From positions 451,940 to 515,939 of the forward strand of contig NW_013657661.1 of assembly GCF_000142905.1 (NCBI RefSeq): 64,000 nt of DNA, read 5' to 3'. The DNA is from Thecamonas trahens ATCC 50062. Taxonomy: Eukaryota > Apusozoa > Apusomonadida > Apusomonadidae. This document shows positions 10,470 through 21,166 of the stretch, piece by piece. A model generated the notes under the pieces. That model saw only the letters and a list, made by a program, of their open reading frames with translations, was not told the DNA's origin and made no database searches. Each line of letters begins with the position of its first letter. The first letter of the stretch is position 1. The translations under genes were made by a program, and so were the position numbers.

Positions 10470-12802
10470 ATGGGACGGAAAGGTGGCGGTCGCAAGGGCG
10501 GAGGCGGAGGCGGAGGAGGACGGGGAAAGGCTAGCAGCAGAGCAGACGACATGCACTTTGAAGGAGGGCTATCCGGGAAGAAAAGAAGGAACAGTTGAGG
10601 AGAAAGCGCGCTGCAAAGAGAGCCAAGGTGGAGGCCGAGAAGGAGGCTGAGCGGAGGCGGCGTGAGGCGGCGCCGGCCGAACTGGCTGCGCGACCCAGCG
10701 GCGAGACGGGCCGATGCGAGTCAGAGTCCGACGCAACGAGCCACGGGTCGACGGGCGAAGACGAACCGGCGTCTGGATCGTCGTCGATGGCGGCAGACTC
10801 CGAGTCGGCGTCGGGATCGAGCGAGCGCGACAACGAGAGCGAGAGCGAGCGCGAGTGCGCCGCGGGTGCAGATGGCGCAGGCGCGAGCAGAAAGGCCCGG
10901 CGCCGTCCTGGCGTGGGTGCGTTTGGGCTGACCAAGCAGCACTTTCGGCTTCAGACTGTGTTTGAGAAGGAGCCGCGCGAGATCATCGAAGCGCGAAAGG
11001 CCACAGCGCGCGAGCCACTCGTCCGCCCGGCGTGCGAGCCGGGCGAGCGGTTCTCGACGCTCCGGATGACCGACGCCGAGCTGGACGCCATGGCCGACTC
11101 CATTCCCATGCCGAAGCGACCGATATGCCCGCATGGCTCGTCGAAGGATGCCATTGTCGCTGCGGAAGAGGCCGCGTACACAGCATGGCTAGAGAGCGTG
11201 TATGGGCAGTGGCCGCGCGAGCGGCTCAACTACTTTGAGCACAACCTCGAGGTGTGGCGCGAGCTCTGGCGGGTCCTTGCCATCTCGGACATTCTCTGCC
11301 TGCTGGTCGACGCCCGTGCGCCGCTCTTCCACTTTCCGCCGTCGCTCTACCACCACGTCACCGCCGACCTTGGCAAGCCGCTGGTCCTTGTGCTGACCAA
11401 AGTCGATCTTGTTGCGCCGCAGACGCTTGCTGCGTGGATCAAGTACTTTGAGACCAAGTACCCCAAGCTGGCGGTGGTTCCCGTCTCGTCGTTGCCTAAT
11501 GCGCCGATCACGACGCCGACCGCGTACCGGACCGATGAGCGTGGCCGGCTGCTGTACCGCAAGCGGCGTCGCCGCAAGCAGGCGCAGCGCCCACCGCAGG
11601 GCCTGGCCAGGCTTGCCCGCGAGATAGCACAGCTGCCTGAGGCCCGCGCGGCAAGCGGCATCGATTGGGATGAGCTTATCGACACGCTACTGGTCCGCGA
11701 AGAGCGCGTGCGAACCCAGATCGAGGCAGCTCACGATGACGCGCGCGCCGCTGCGGCTGTGGAGGCACGTTCCGCCGCAGGCGACGTTCCAAGCTCTGAC
11801 GATGGTAGTGACGAGTACGTCATCGGGCGGAAGCGCGGTTCGTTTGTGACGCTCGGCATGATCGGGCATCCGAACGTGGGTAAGTCGGCGCTCATCAATG
11901 CGCTCATGGGCAAGCATGTGGTGTCGGTCAAGCGGACGCCCGGGCACACCAAGGCGCTGCAGACGCACTTTCTCACGCACAACATCCAGCTGTCAGACTG
12001 CCCCGGGCTCATCTTTCCCAAGGTCGACATGTCCAAGCCGTTACAAGTGCTCTGTGGCCTCTATCCGACGTCCCAGGTTGTGGAGCCGTTCTCGGCCATC
12101 CGCTACCTTGCCGAGCGGGTGCCGGTCGAGGTTGTGTACGAACTGCAGCTTCCTGTCGAGTCGGACGAGGACGATGATGGCGGCGGCCCGCCGCGGCCCG
12201 CGCTCAAGAAGCTGAAGAAGGCAATGGCCCAGGATGAGCGGCTTGAGCTTAACCGGATGGGAAAAGCGCTGTCCAAGGCACGGGTCCGGTACGTGGCAGA
12301 GCACCTGGCCTTGTCGCGGAGCTGGAAAGCTGCGGCTGCGGCGACGGGCGAGCCGTTTGCCGCTGCCACGGTGGCCTATCTCGAGGATGCGCAGCAGTGG
12401 ACGGCGTGGAAGATGTGCGAGGCTTACGCCATCAAGCGCGGGTTCTTTACACCCAACACCGGGCGGCCAGACGTTTACCGGGCGGCCATCAAGATGATCT
12501 ACGACGTGCTCGACGGCTACGTCGTCTTCTCCTTCCTCCCGCCCGCAGACTACGAGCTCAGCGGACCGGACGAGGTCGACAGACTGCTGTTGGGCTTTCG
12601 CCACGGTTATTTGCTCCACGAGCGGATCGAGCCTCATCGGCCTGGTAACGACCAGAGTGAGAGCGAGAGTGGGGGCGAGGGCAGCGACGGGAGTGATGAC
12701 AGGGGCGACGGCGCAGCGAGCGGCTCGTCGTCGTCGTCGTCGTCGTCGTCGTCAGGCGCTGTCCGCGTCTCCAATCCCTTTGACATTCTTGCGTCGATGT
12801 AA
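10470..12802 (+). CDS. GNL1: Circularly permuted GTPase, GNL1 family (MMR1/HSR1)
   Basis: A YlqF/YawG-type GTPase in which motif G4 (LVLTKVDL) precedes G1 (GHPNVGKS) and G3 (SDCPGLIF). GNL1 signature segments are NYFEHNLEVWRELWRVL, SVKRTPGHTK, LQVLCGLYP and, near the end, WKMCEAYAIKRGF with DVYRAA. Relatives act in ribosome biogenesis in the nucleolus. The ATG at 10470 opens a basic N terminus (MGRKGGGRKGG); the frame breaks at the A-run 10581-10584. One added A gives LSGKKKKEQLRRKRAAKR, which matches the conserved basic start of GNL1 proteins, for 777 residues in all. Low-complexity acidic and Ser-rich stretches flank the GTPase. The stop lies 15 nt from that of convergent TSR2. Confidence 0.88.
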
Positions 12803-12817
12803 GTGCAGTAACATGCC

Positions 12818-13426
12818 TCACTTGCGCTTCTTCTTGGACACAGTAGTCCAACCGTCGTCGTCGGTCGCGGCGGCGGCAGCGGCAGCGGCAGCATCGGCAG
12901 CAGCATTGGCGTCAGCCGGGGCGACGAGGACAGGCTCGTCATCCTCAGCCTCGAGCCCAACCAGGGCAGCAGCATCACCATCAGGCGCAGCATCATCATC
13001 GCCATCAGCAACCACAGCATCGCTTGGATCGGAAGCAGTCAGCTTTGCCCAGGCGAGGCCCTTGTCGAGCTCCTCACGATTGCCGGCAATGACCTGAGCG
13101 TAGACGTTGACGATGAGGCGAGCGACTGAAGCTGACGAATCGTCTTCCACAAGCATAGCCACGGATTCCAGGGCAGCATTGATGATGTCTTCGACTTCAT
13201 CAGCAAAGACCGGCTCACCAGCTCGGGCAGCAAACAAATCAACCAGGTCATCGGCCAGCCCGTTGGCCACGTCCTCGGCCGAGCCACCGCCCTCTGCCGT
13301 CATCGAGTTGGTGATAGCGTACGACATGGCGGGCATCTTGGTGACAAAAGCAGCCACAAGATGGGTAAAGTCGGTCCACAGCGCAGCTGCCTGTGCCGTC
13401 ACGTCGGTTGTCGTCTGGTCAGCCAT
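12818..13426 (-). CDS. TSR2: Pre-rRNA-processing protein TSR2-like
   Basis: A 202-residue protein. TSR2 acts as an escapement chaperone for ribosomal protein eS26 in 40S assembly. The N-terminal helical region (ALWTDFTHLVAAFVTKM..., DEVEDIINAALESVAMLVEDDS, ARLIVNVYAQVIAGNREEL) follows the TSR2 pattern. An acidic Ala-rich linker leads to the diagnostic tail DDDGWTTVSKKKRK, equivalent to the family's 'DGWTxV' end. The start at 13426 (MADQTTT) is the first ATG after a pyrimidine/C-rich tract; upstream in-frame sequence is low complexity. Its neighbour GNL1, convergent at 15 nt, also belongs to ribosome assembly. Confidence 0.8.
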   Translation of the reverse strand: MADQTTTDVTAQAAALWTDFTHLVAAFVTKMPAMSYAITNSMTAEGGGSAEDVANGLADDLVDLFAARAGEPVFADEVEDIINAALESVAMLVEDDSSASVARLIVNVYAQVIAGNREELDKGLAWAKLTASDPSDAVVADGDDDAAPDGDAAALVGLEAEDDEPVLVAPADANAAADAAAAAAAAATDDDGWTTVSKKKRK

Positions 13427-13946
13427 GTTGTCGCGGTGGTGGTGGTGGTGGTGGTGGTGGTGGTGGGAGAGAGGAGTGATGGCGAGATTGGGTCGTGGGG
13501 GGGGGGGGGGAGGGGGGGAGGGAGGGGGCATGATAAGATCGTGTAGTCTGGGGGGCTTGTGGGGATGGGGGACGGGGGATGGAGGATGGGGGATGGAGGA
13601 TATGATAATGTGGTGGTGTGCAAGAGTGTGCAGTGTGTGTGTGAGGGGGCGCGCATCGATGTGATCGGGCGGAGTGAGAGTGGTGCGTGATTGCGACTCG
13701 TGTGAGGTGTCCGAAGGGGGGAGGGGGGAGGGGGGGGGGGGTGATGATCGGGACAAGGCGACGATGTGGCATGTGCTCCTTCTGATGTGGTGGCGTGGCA
13801 TGATCATGGTCGTCTCGCTTGTCGAGCACGTCTCAGGGTGTGGAACCAAGCTTCCATCCATGGCCAGATCATCATCGGCACGGCTGCGGCAGCTGCAGCC
13901 AAGACACTCTCCACGCGCACGCACATTCTTCTCTATCTATCTGCCT
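13427..13946. promoter_or_regulatory. Divergent intergenic region with simple repeats
   Basis: The region lies between TSR2 (-) and the metallophosphoesterase (+). It holds a (GGT)n tract at 13435-13467, a G14 run at 13497-13510 inside a larger G-rich block, GGGGAT-type short repeats around 13560-13600 and a second G-rich block near 13715-13741. On the TSR2 coding strand the first blocks are C-rich and end about 10-70 nt before its ATG. No gene is seen inside. Confidence 0.6.
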
Positions 13947-14891
13947 ATGGCGTCGATGTCGTCACGGCGGGCGGTGGCCGAGGTGGAAACGACACTGCTG
14001 AATGATGGCGGACTGTATGTGGTAGCAGGTCCCTGCTCGACGGCGGGGGAGGACGGGCGGCCGGCGAGCTATCCACGCGACGGATTTGTGCGGTTCGTGG
14101 CGTACTCGGACACACACAGCCGGGCAGAATGGCTGGCCAAGCCAGATGCAGACGTCATGATCCACGGCGGCGATTTTACCATGACGGGCACAAACGCAGA
14201 GATCGACGGGTTTGTGGCCTGGTTGAACGAGCTGCCGTACGCCCACAAGATCGTCATCGCAGGCAACCACGATCTGACGCTCGACATGACGGTCGGCGAC
14301 GACGGCGTGCCCTACTATGAGCGAGCCTGGCAGCGGTTCCACCGCCTCAATGGCAAGCAGGACCCAGATGCGGCCCGAAAGGCCGTCATTGAGGCATGCA
14401 CATACCTCGACGACGAGACAGCTGTCATCCGCCGCCGCGACGCGGACGGTATCATCGAGATCGTTCGCCGCACCAGCAGCGACGAAGATGGCGAGGCGGA
14501 TAGCGAGGGTCTGGTTGTCACAGGCTCGCCGTGGTCGCCCGAGTTCTACGACTGGGCGTTCAACGAGAGCCGCGGAGTGCCGATCATGAAGCGATGGAAA
14601 AAGGTGCTTCCGCACGATGTCGACGTGCTTGTTACCCACGGCCCACCAGCTGGCTTTGGCGACATGACTGTGACAGGTGTGGAGGCCGGGTGCGAGGATC
14701 TGCTGCGACTGCTCCACAGCGGACGGATTGCGCCTGCTGCTCATGTCTTTGGCCACATCCACGAGGGCTTTGGCGTCACGACCGAGACCGGTACGTCGTC
14801 GCTCGACACCACCTTTATCAACGCCTCCAACTGCACGCTCAAGTACAAGGCGACGAATCCGCCGATTGTCTTTGATCTGCCTCTTACATAA
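13947..14891 (+). CDS. Metallophosphoesterase, MPPED1/MPPED2 (239FB) type
   Basis: A 314-residue calcineurin-like phosphoesterase. Metal-binding motifs appear in order: AYSDTHS (D-x-H), IHGGDFT (GD), IAGNHDLTLD (GNHD), LVTHGPPAGFGD (TH) and FGHIHEGFG (GHxH). GPPxGxGD and GHIHEG are typical of the MPPED branch, which hydrolyses phosphodiesters such as 2',3'-cAMP or cGMP weakly. The ATG at 13947 is picked because upstream in-frame residues are low complexity. An acidic insertion (SSDEDGEADSEG) lies in the middle. No signal peptide or membrane segment is seen. Substrate is not predictable from sequence. Confidence 0.88.
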   Translation: MASMSSRRAVAEVETTLLNDGGLYVVAGPCSTAGEDGRPASYPRDGFVRFVAYSDTHSRAEWLAKPDADVMIHGGDFTMTGTNAEIDGFVAWLNELPYAHKIVIAGNHDLTLDMTVGDDGVPYYERAWQRFHRLNGKQDPDAARKAVIEACTYLDDETAVIRRRDADGIIEIVRRTSSDEDGEADSEGLVVTGSPWSPEFYDWAFNESRGVPIMKRWKKVLPHDVDVLVTHGPPAGFGDMTVTGVEAGCEDLLRLLHSGRIAPAAHVFGHIHEGFGVTTETGTSSLDTTFINASNCTLKYKATNPPIVFDLPLT

Positions 14892-15645
14892 GCCGTGCAC
14901 CGTTGTTGACGAGATCGAGCCATTGTCCACCCTTCACGATGATGATGATCGATCTGCCCAGACATTACCCCAAAGATGCATAACTGCCGAGCAGTGGTCC
15001 CAAACTGGTAGCTGGTCATGGGCGGCTGGCGATTGAGCGTGTGGGCGATTGAGTGTGTGGGCGATTGAGCGTGTGGGCGTGTGGGCGAGAGACGGGTGGC
15101 GGCGGAACGTGTCGTTCACCGGCACTTCACCCCCTCCCCACATGTCCTCTGCGGTACGCCGGATGCCCAGGCCCCACGAGGACCACAACGACCAGCCATA
15201 GGCCACCGTCGCTTACAAACACACTCTACTCACATGCTAGCCTCCTTAGATACGTCGTAAACGACCGGGTTCGGGCAAACGGTTGGAACCGCTGGCGGGC
15301 GGAGTCGGTGGCCGAGTTGGCGGTGCCGATGGCGGTGCTGGCGGGCTTGGACGGCCACTGGGGAGAGAGTCTCTGGTGCTGGGACGGGATGATGGTTGGG
15401 CAGACGGGCTGGAGAGGCGTGAGTCACTAGCGTCTCTCCGATCGGATGGAAGGGCTTCGGTGGCGAATCCTGGCCGTCCGCTGGAGGCCATCGCCGGCAG
15501 TGATGGCGGCAGTTGCGGGAGATCGGTTACCTCGCTTGGCATTCGTTCGGACACTGCTGTCCGCGAGCTGGGCAGGCGAGAGGCAGGAGTTGATGGTCGG
15601 CGAGGGGCAGGCCGGGCGGAGGACGAGCGCGATGAGGTCGAGTTC
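14892..15645. other. Intergenic or ambiguous region
   Basis: A 16-bp unit, gcgattgagcgtgtgg, is repeated three times at 15029-15076. From about 15250 an open plus-strand frame runs into the gene at 15646 but has weaker GC3 bias and no ATG. A minus-strand Ser/Pro-rich frame (15246-15650, MNSTSSRSSSARP...) is equally open. I cannot decide whether either is coding; the first could be the 5' part of the following gene. Confidence 0.35.
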
Positions 15646-17618
15646 ATGCCGCGTCTGAGGCACGCAGTGGGCGACGAGGGCAAGGTGGGCAGCCGGGATC
15701 GGTCAACCAGCCCGCGTCGTAGGCCCTTGCCTCGCCACCGCGGAAGCCGCCGGTCCTCGCATCGCCATCGCGCACGAAGACGGCACCAGTCGCGCCACCA
15801 TCGCGCAAGAAGACACCGGCGGGGCGGGCACGGGAGGAGTCAGCGGAGGAGGCACCATCGGCGGGCATCGTACTCGGGTTACTCTGACTACTCGGGCGGG
15901 TACTCGTATACCAGCTACGGATACAGCTACAGCTATTCAGATTCGCTGCGACGGCGAAGGCGGCCGCGGCGGGGAGGCAAGGGCGAGCGGCGAAAGGACA
16001 AAGAGGCGCGAGGCGACCGGGTGGCGGAAGGAGGATCGGCTGCAGCATTAGCGCCCGCAGCCGCCCCAAGCGGCAGCTTTTTTTTGGCGAGTATGTTGTC
16101 AACCGGCAGGCGGCGTACGCGTTTGTCAACGAGCTCATCGACGAGTTTCTGGAGGACGAGATTGTGCCGGACTTGCTCATCGACGTGCTCTCGCAGCCGG
16201 ATGCCGAGTTTGAGGTTGGGTCGGAGCAGACCCGTGTCGAGGCTTGGCTTGTTGACGAGGTGGTGGCATTGGTGGTGCCGGCGCTGGCCAAGCAGGTGGC
16301 GCTCGAGTGCACCGACGAGCTCGTCAAGCACTACTTTATCAACAAGGCTGCTGCGCTGCCGGATCCACACGAGGTCATTGTTGGTGACGTCATCGAGGCG
16401 TATGTTGTGGCCGAGGCTGCCGCTGTGGTCGACGAGGCTGTTGCCGAGCTTGTGACCGAGCTGCTGACCGAGTCGCGAGTGAGCGACGCAGCCGACGCCA
16501 TCATTGACGAAGTTGTAGCACCGATGCTGGGCGACATTGTGCGAGCGGCGATCCTTGACAACGCCGTCGATGGCGTCGGTGCCGAGCTGTACGACGAGCA
16601 GCTCGCAGCCTTTATTGAGCTTGTGGCCGAGGAAGAGTATGCCGCGGCACAGGGGCTCGAGATGGCCTCGGGCCAGCGTCTGGAGTTTCTGCAGGTCTCG
16701 GACGTGGCGTCGTCCAAGCTCCTTGACGAGCTTATCATCAGCCATCTGCTCAACGTGATCGGTGACGGCGCTGAGATGGCGCTTGTCGACGAGTACCTCG
16801 ACCGGACACTCAACCAGATGATGGCGCGGACGCTGCTGGTGCGGACCGCGGACATTGTCGACGCGCGCGAAGAGGTGACCGACAATGTGTTTCTCGCCAC
16901 CGTCCACGACATGCTCACCACCGACATGGCCATCGCCTTTGTCGTCGACCGGATGAAGGCCCTGGTTCCGTCGGCGGCCGCGGTACAATTTGAGCGCGAG
17001 GCCGCCGCCATGGAGGCGCGCGCGGGCCGGGATGGCTCGTCCACCCGCCGTGCTGAGCTCGACCGCAACGCCCGTATGTCCGAGCTCCGTCGCTGGCTGA
17101 GTCGCAACAACTACGACACGCCGTCGACACCGTCGACCCACGACGGCCGCGCTAAGATGGTGGCCGACGCAGAGGCTGCCAGCCAAATGCTCGCTGTCGC
17201 GCACACTCTCGCCCTCTCGACCGGCTCCAGCGGGCTGCAGCGCGAGCCACCGCCACACCCGCACGCGCTCCCGCGGCCCGAGCACGAAACCGTAGTCGAG
17301 ATCGAGGCCGACGAGCTGGACGAGCTTGAGAACGGCGAGATCGAGTATGTCCACGACGCGCAGCCGGAGCCAGAAGCCGAGCCGGTACCCGAGCCCGAGC
17401 TAGAGGCCGAGCCGGAACCCAAGCCGGAGCCTGAGCCCGAGCCTCAGCCCGAGGCACAGCCCGATGCCCAGCTCCCATCCCCAGCCCCGGCCACAGCTCC
17501 AGCGCAAGCTCAACTCCCAACTCGGGCTGGGGCTCTACCGCAAGACGAGGGGTTTGATGGCGAGTATGAGTATGCGTACGAGTACGAGTACGACGACGCC
17601 GGGCCGCTGGCGCCCTAA
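15646..17618 (+). CDS. Arg/His/Tyr-rich protein with acidic helical repeats (unknown)
   Basis: No family is recognised. The N-terminal ~130 residues are Arg/His/Ser-rich, RS-like, followed by a Tyr-Ser stretch (YSGYSDYSGGYSYTSYGYS). The frame breaks in the T8 run 16078-16085; one added T joins SGSFFF to GEYVVNRQAAYAFVNELIDE, giving ~657 residues from Met 15646. The middle (~residues 145-430) is a series of short acidic amphipathic helices of about 30-40 residues (DEVV..., ELLTE..., DEVVAP), suggesting an alpha-helical repeat scaffold. The tail has Pro-Glu alternation (PEPEAEPVPEPE) and ends EYEYAYEYEYDDAG. The start is uncertain because the open frame extends to 15250. The stop is 19 nt from the PAS-kinase stop. 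Confidence 0.55.
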
Positions 17619-17637
17619 CACAAGAGAGCTTAAAGAT

Positions 17638-20160
17638 TTACAGTGTGGACTGTCCGCGCAGCCAGGGATGGAGGGCGACGTCCGAGATGGTGAACCGGTG
17701 GGCCTCATTGACGACAAGCATGTTGGACATGAGGTCGCGGAGGGCGGGTGACCACTTGGGCGGGAGGTAGTACGAGCCGGCGACGATGGCCTGCGGGGTC
17801 TCGAAAGGCATCTGGCCCTCCATCAAGAGGTAGAGGAGGACGCCGAGCGACCAGATGTCGGCGCGCTGGTCGTAGGGCGTGTGGAGGAAGCATGCCGGGG
17901 AGGCGTAGAACGGCGTGCCACACCACGACGAGAGGAGCTGGCCGGACTCGATGGTGGTGGCAAAGCCAAAGTCGACGAGTTTGACGTCGCCGGCCGAGTT
18001 GACCATGACGTTGTCGAGCTTGATGTCGCGGTGGACAATGTTGTTGCGGTGCAGATAGTGGATGGCCTGGACGATGGGGATGAGCAATCTACGGGCTTCG
18101 TCCTCGGTCAGGCCGGGCTCGAGTGGGTTGTCGTAGTGCCAAAGGTGGACGAGGTCCGAGCCGTCGATGTACTCCATGACGAGGTAGAGCCTTGTCTCGG
18201 TCTCGACCACGTCAAAGAGCTTGACAACGTTCTCATGGTCGCACACTTTGAGCAGGGCAATTTCGTTGTGGAGGCGGATGAGGTCGATCGAGTCGGGCTC
18301 GAGCTTGTCGGTCCGCACAATCTTGATGGCGCGGAGCTCACCGGTGGCCTTGACAGTGGCGAGGCGGACTTCGCCGGACGAGCCCTTGCCGAGCAGGCGC
18401 GAGAACGAGTACTTGGCGAGCGCCGGGTGCGAGACCTCGATGGTCGCTTCCTCGCCTGCGGCACGCCAAACGTCGTTGGCGTCGGGCGGCGACGACGACG
18501 ACGGCGACTCTCCGCCGGAGCGGACGTCGGCTGGATCGATCCAAGGTGTGAAAAAGGCGGAGAACATGCGGGTGGAGCGGTCGACCGAGGCTACGGAGCG
18601 GTCAGAGGCCTCGCCCCCGGCCGAGGCCAGCGAGTCGACGTGCGAGTCGGCCGAGCTCGAGCTCGAGCGGACGAGCTCAAGCGGAAAGTAGTCGTCGATG
18701 GTGAGGCAGACAACAAACTCGGAGCCGTCCTTGTGATACGAGACGAGCCGGCGCGAGCCGAGCTTGAGTCGTTGCATCTCCGACTCAAACTCGGCGAGAC
18801 TCTTGGCCATGGCCTCGAAGCTTGCAGTCGACATCTCGTACGACCGCATGTCGCCGAGGAGTTTGGAGACGTGGTGGCCGACGAGCTCGCGTGACTCGTA
18901 GCCGTACATGAGTCGGAACGAGGGGGTGACCGACTTGATTATGCCCGACGAGTCAAAAGTCATCATACACTCCATGTCTTCGACACGGTCAATGAGAGCC
19001 TCAAACCGCTGGCCGTCATCGGTCCGCAGCTCCTTGACACGGAGCGAGATGGGGAAGAGCAGACCGTTCTTGTGGAGACCGGGGACGTGGCGGACTTTGT
19101 CGAGCACTTTCTTGACGCCGGTCTCGATGTAGGAGGTCAGGAAACCGTCGTGGGCCGACGAGTACGGCTCGGGCATGAGCTTCTTGACGTTGAAGCCCTC
19201 AAGCTCGAGCTTGGAGTAGCCAAAGATGTCGGTCATCGAGTTGTTGACGTAGGTGATGATACCCGAGGTGTCGATGACGGTGTGGCCCGTCGGCGTGTCG
19301 TCATGCTCGACAAGCGCCACATACAGCGGGGCGCCCTCTGTGGTTGTCAGCTCGGTGACATGCAGCAGCATGTTGAACGTGTGGCCCTTGAGGTGCAGAC
19401 CCTCGACCCGGCGAGTGATGCCAATGGCTCGGTTCGCGCCGCGCTCTTCGTGGCGACGGATAAAAGTGTGGTGCTGCTCGGCAAAATGCACCGGCATCAA
19501 CACCTCGAGCCGCTCGCCTGCAAGCTCGTCCGACTTCCAGCCAAACATCCGCGCCGCGTACGGGTTCGCCGACCGGATGATCGAGTCGGACGTGGCAGTG
19601 ATGACGCCCTGGAAGCCTTGCTGGATGGTCATGGTCTTGGAGATGCTCATGGCTGCCGCGCGCGACTTGGCCACCCGCCGTGAGACCGAGTTGTGCGACT
19701 TTTTCTTCTTGTGATGCCGGCGGCGCGACCGCTGCTTGCTCGCACCAGCGGCACACGCAGCTCCAGCCTCGGGCTCAAGCGGCGGCGAGACGGGCATGCC
19801 ACCATGCCCAGCCACCGGGCACCCGCCACTACTGGCAGCGGTGGCTGACGCCGGAGCTGCGGTGGCACGACCACTGTAGCCACCAGAGTCATTGCCCTTG
19901 GACCGCTTCACGTCTTCCGAGTGGATGCTAGCGATGGTGTCTTCGGACGGGGCACGCTTTGCCGGGCACACCGATGATGATGAGGGTGAGCTGGTGCCGG
20001 CTGTACCGACCGAGCCCATGGTGACCGGCGAGGTCGAGTTTGGCGAGGCAACGCTCGAGCCGATCTGTGGCGTCTGTCCCGAGACAGACATCGAGCACTG
20101 ACCCGATGCGGAGATCGATGACGACCTCGAGTAGTACGGCGTCTGAGCCCTCCCGGCCAT
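17638..20160 (-). CDS. Serine/threonine kinase with three PAS domains (PASK-like)
   Basis: An 840-residue protein. The first ~170 residues are Ser/Pro-rich disorder with a basic patch (RSRRRHHKKKKSH). Three PAS units follow at about 175-285, 290-410 and 415-510; recurring cores are ANPYAARMFGWKSDEL, VNNSMTDIFGYSKLEL and VTPSFRLMYGYESREL. The kinase (~580-838) has glycine loop LLGKGSSGEV, VAIK-equivalent AIKIV, HRDIKLDN and DFGFA, and looks CAMK/SNF1-like. The usual APE is replaced by SPA (FYASPACF). PASK kinases sense metabolites and control glycogen and translation, so a sensor role is plausible but inferred. Met 20160 (MAGRAQTPYYS) is used; the frame continues upstream as low complexity. 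Confidence 0.85.
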   Translation of the reverse strand: MAGRAQTPYYSRSSSISASGQCSMSVSGQTPQIGSSVASPNSTSPVTMGSVGTAGTSSPSSSSVCPAKRAPSEDTIASIHSEDVKRSKGNDSGGYSGRATAAPASATAASSGGCPVAGHGGMPVSPPLEPEAGAACAAGASKQRSRRRHHKKKKSHNSVSRRVAKSRAAAMSISKTMTIQQGFQGVITATSDSIIRSANPYAARMFGWKSDELAGERLEVLMPVHFAEQHHTFIRRHEERGANRAIGITRRVEGLHLKGHTFNMLLHVTELTTTEGAPLYVALVEHDDTPTGHTVIDTSGIITYVNNSMTDIFGYSKLELEGFNVKKLMPEPYSSAHDGFLTSYIETGVKKVLDKVRHVPGLHKNGLLFPISLRVKELRTDDGQRFEALIDRVEDMECMMTFDSSGIIKSVTPSFRLMYGYESRELVGHHVSKLLGDMRSYEMSTASFEAMAKSLAEFESEMQRLKLGSRRLVSYHKDGSEFVVCLTIDDYFPLELVRSSSSSADSHVDSLASAGGEASDRSVASVDRSTRMFSAFFTPWIDPADVRSGGESPSSSSPPDANDVWRAAGEEATIEVSHPALAKYSFSRLLGKGSSGEVRLATVKATGELRAIKIVRTDKLEPDSIDLIRLHNEIALLKVCDHENVVKLFDVVETETRLYLVMEYIDGSDLVHLWHYDNPLEPGLTEDEARRLLIPIVQAIHYLHRNNIVHRDIKLDNVMVNSAGDVKLVDFGFATTIESGQLLSSWCGTPFYASPACFLHTPYDQRADIWSLGVLLYLLMEGQMPFETPQAIVAGSYYLPPKWSPALRDLMSNMLVVNEAHRFTISDVALHPWLRGQSTL

Positions 20161-21166
20161 GATCACCAGATCATTCTCCGGGACTTGGACCGGTTGACTG
20201 GCACCTTTTGCGGGACGCTGCGCCCTGGCAGCTTTTTTTGAATGATGTTGCCCTAGTGATCGGTGTCCCCCGCACGACACGACGAGAGCAGGGAGTGCGT
20301 GAGTCTGGAAGGTCTCTCTGGCACCTCTGCTGCCACTGTCCCCCCCCCCCCCCCCCCCCCCCCTTCCTTTCGCTGTCACGGTCGGGAGCGGGTGGGTGGG
20401 GAGGGGTAGCAGGAGCGTGGGGGGAGGGCACGACGCTGTGAACGTGTCCTGCCCGCTGGCAGGGAACACGTCAGAGGAAGCAACAAGCGTAGCGCATGAC
20501 GTACCCATTACAGCGTGAAGGACGGGAAGACGGTGCAAGAAGTAGAAGGGGTGGGGTGGAGGTGGCGAGGGTGGTGGTTGGAGGGGAGAGGGAGGGGAAG
20601 TGCGGTGTGGGTGAGGTGAGGTGGTGCGTCGAGGGGGACGAAGCGGAGGGGGACGGGTGGACGGAGGGTGGTGGGAGGCGTGACCAGATCCATGCTTCGA
20701 CAACGTCGCAAATGATCAACCTGGTCAGTATGGGCAAACGATTAAGGGAACGAAAAACAATAGTGAAATTTCCCCAGGGAGGGGGTTGTTGATGCGATGG
20801 GCGCAGGATTAGCACGCTAAAGTCGCATCAGTGCAGGGGAGGGAGAGGTGCAGATAGGGACTTGGAGTATGCTGTGCGTATTGTGTGTGGGGTGATTGGG
20901 AGAAGATAGAGGGCTTGCTTGGGAGGATGTAGTGATACTGGTGATGGATGAGCGCATTGTTCAGGAATAATTCCCCGCCATCGGCAATGCTCTGGTCATT
21001 GTCTCGCCTTTGATTGATCCCACCAAACGGCATATCGTCCTTAATTGGTGCCGCTTCAGTTTGGATGGGCTGTCAACACGCTGCGATGACTGCCGGCGGC
21101 TGGCGGCTGGCGGCTAGAGGCTGGTGCTTCGAGGCACCGGTCGCGTGTGGGAGAGGCAGAAACGAC
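20161..21166. promoter_or_regulatory. Divergent intergenic region with a C23 homopolymer
   Basis: The region lies between the PAS kinase (-) and the GPATCH1-like gene (+). A run of 23 C at 20341-20363 is followed by G-rich blocks near 20395-20430 and 20570-20680 (G/A-rich purine tract). Base composition becomes more AT-rich at 20700-21050. Open frames here are short and low complexity; no gene is supported. Confidence 0.55.

Noticed and set aside
15933-17354. 473-residue minus-strand ORF
   Set aside because: Antisense to the acidic helical gene, with no recognisable domain and poorer codon bias.
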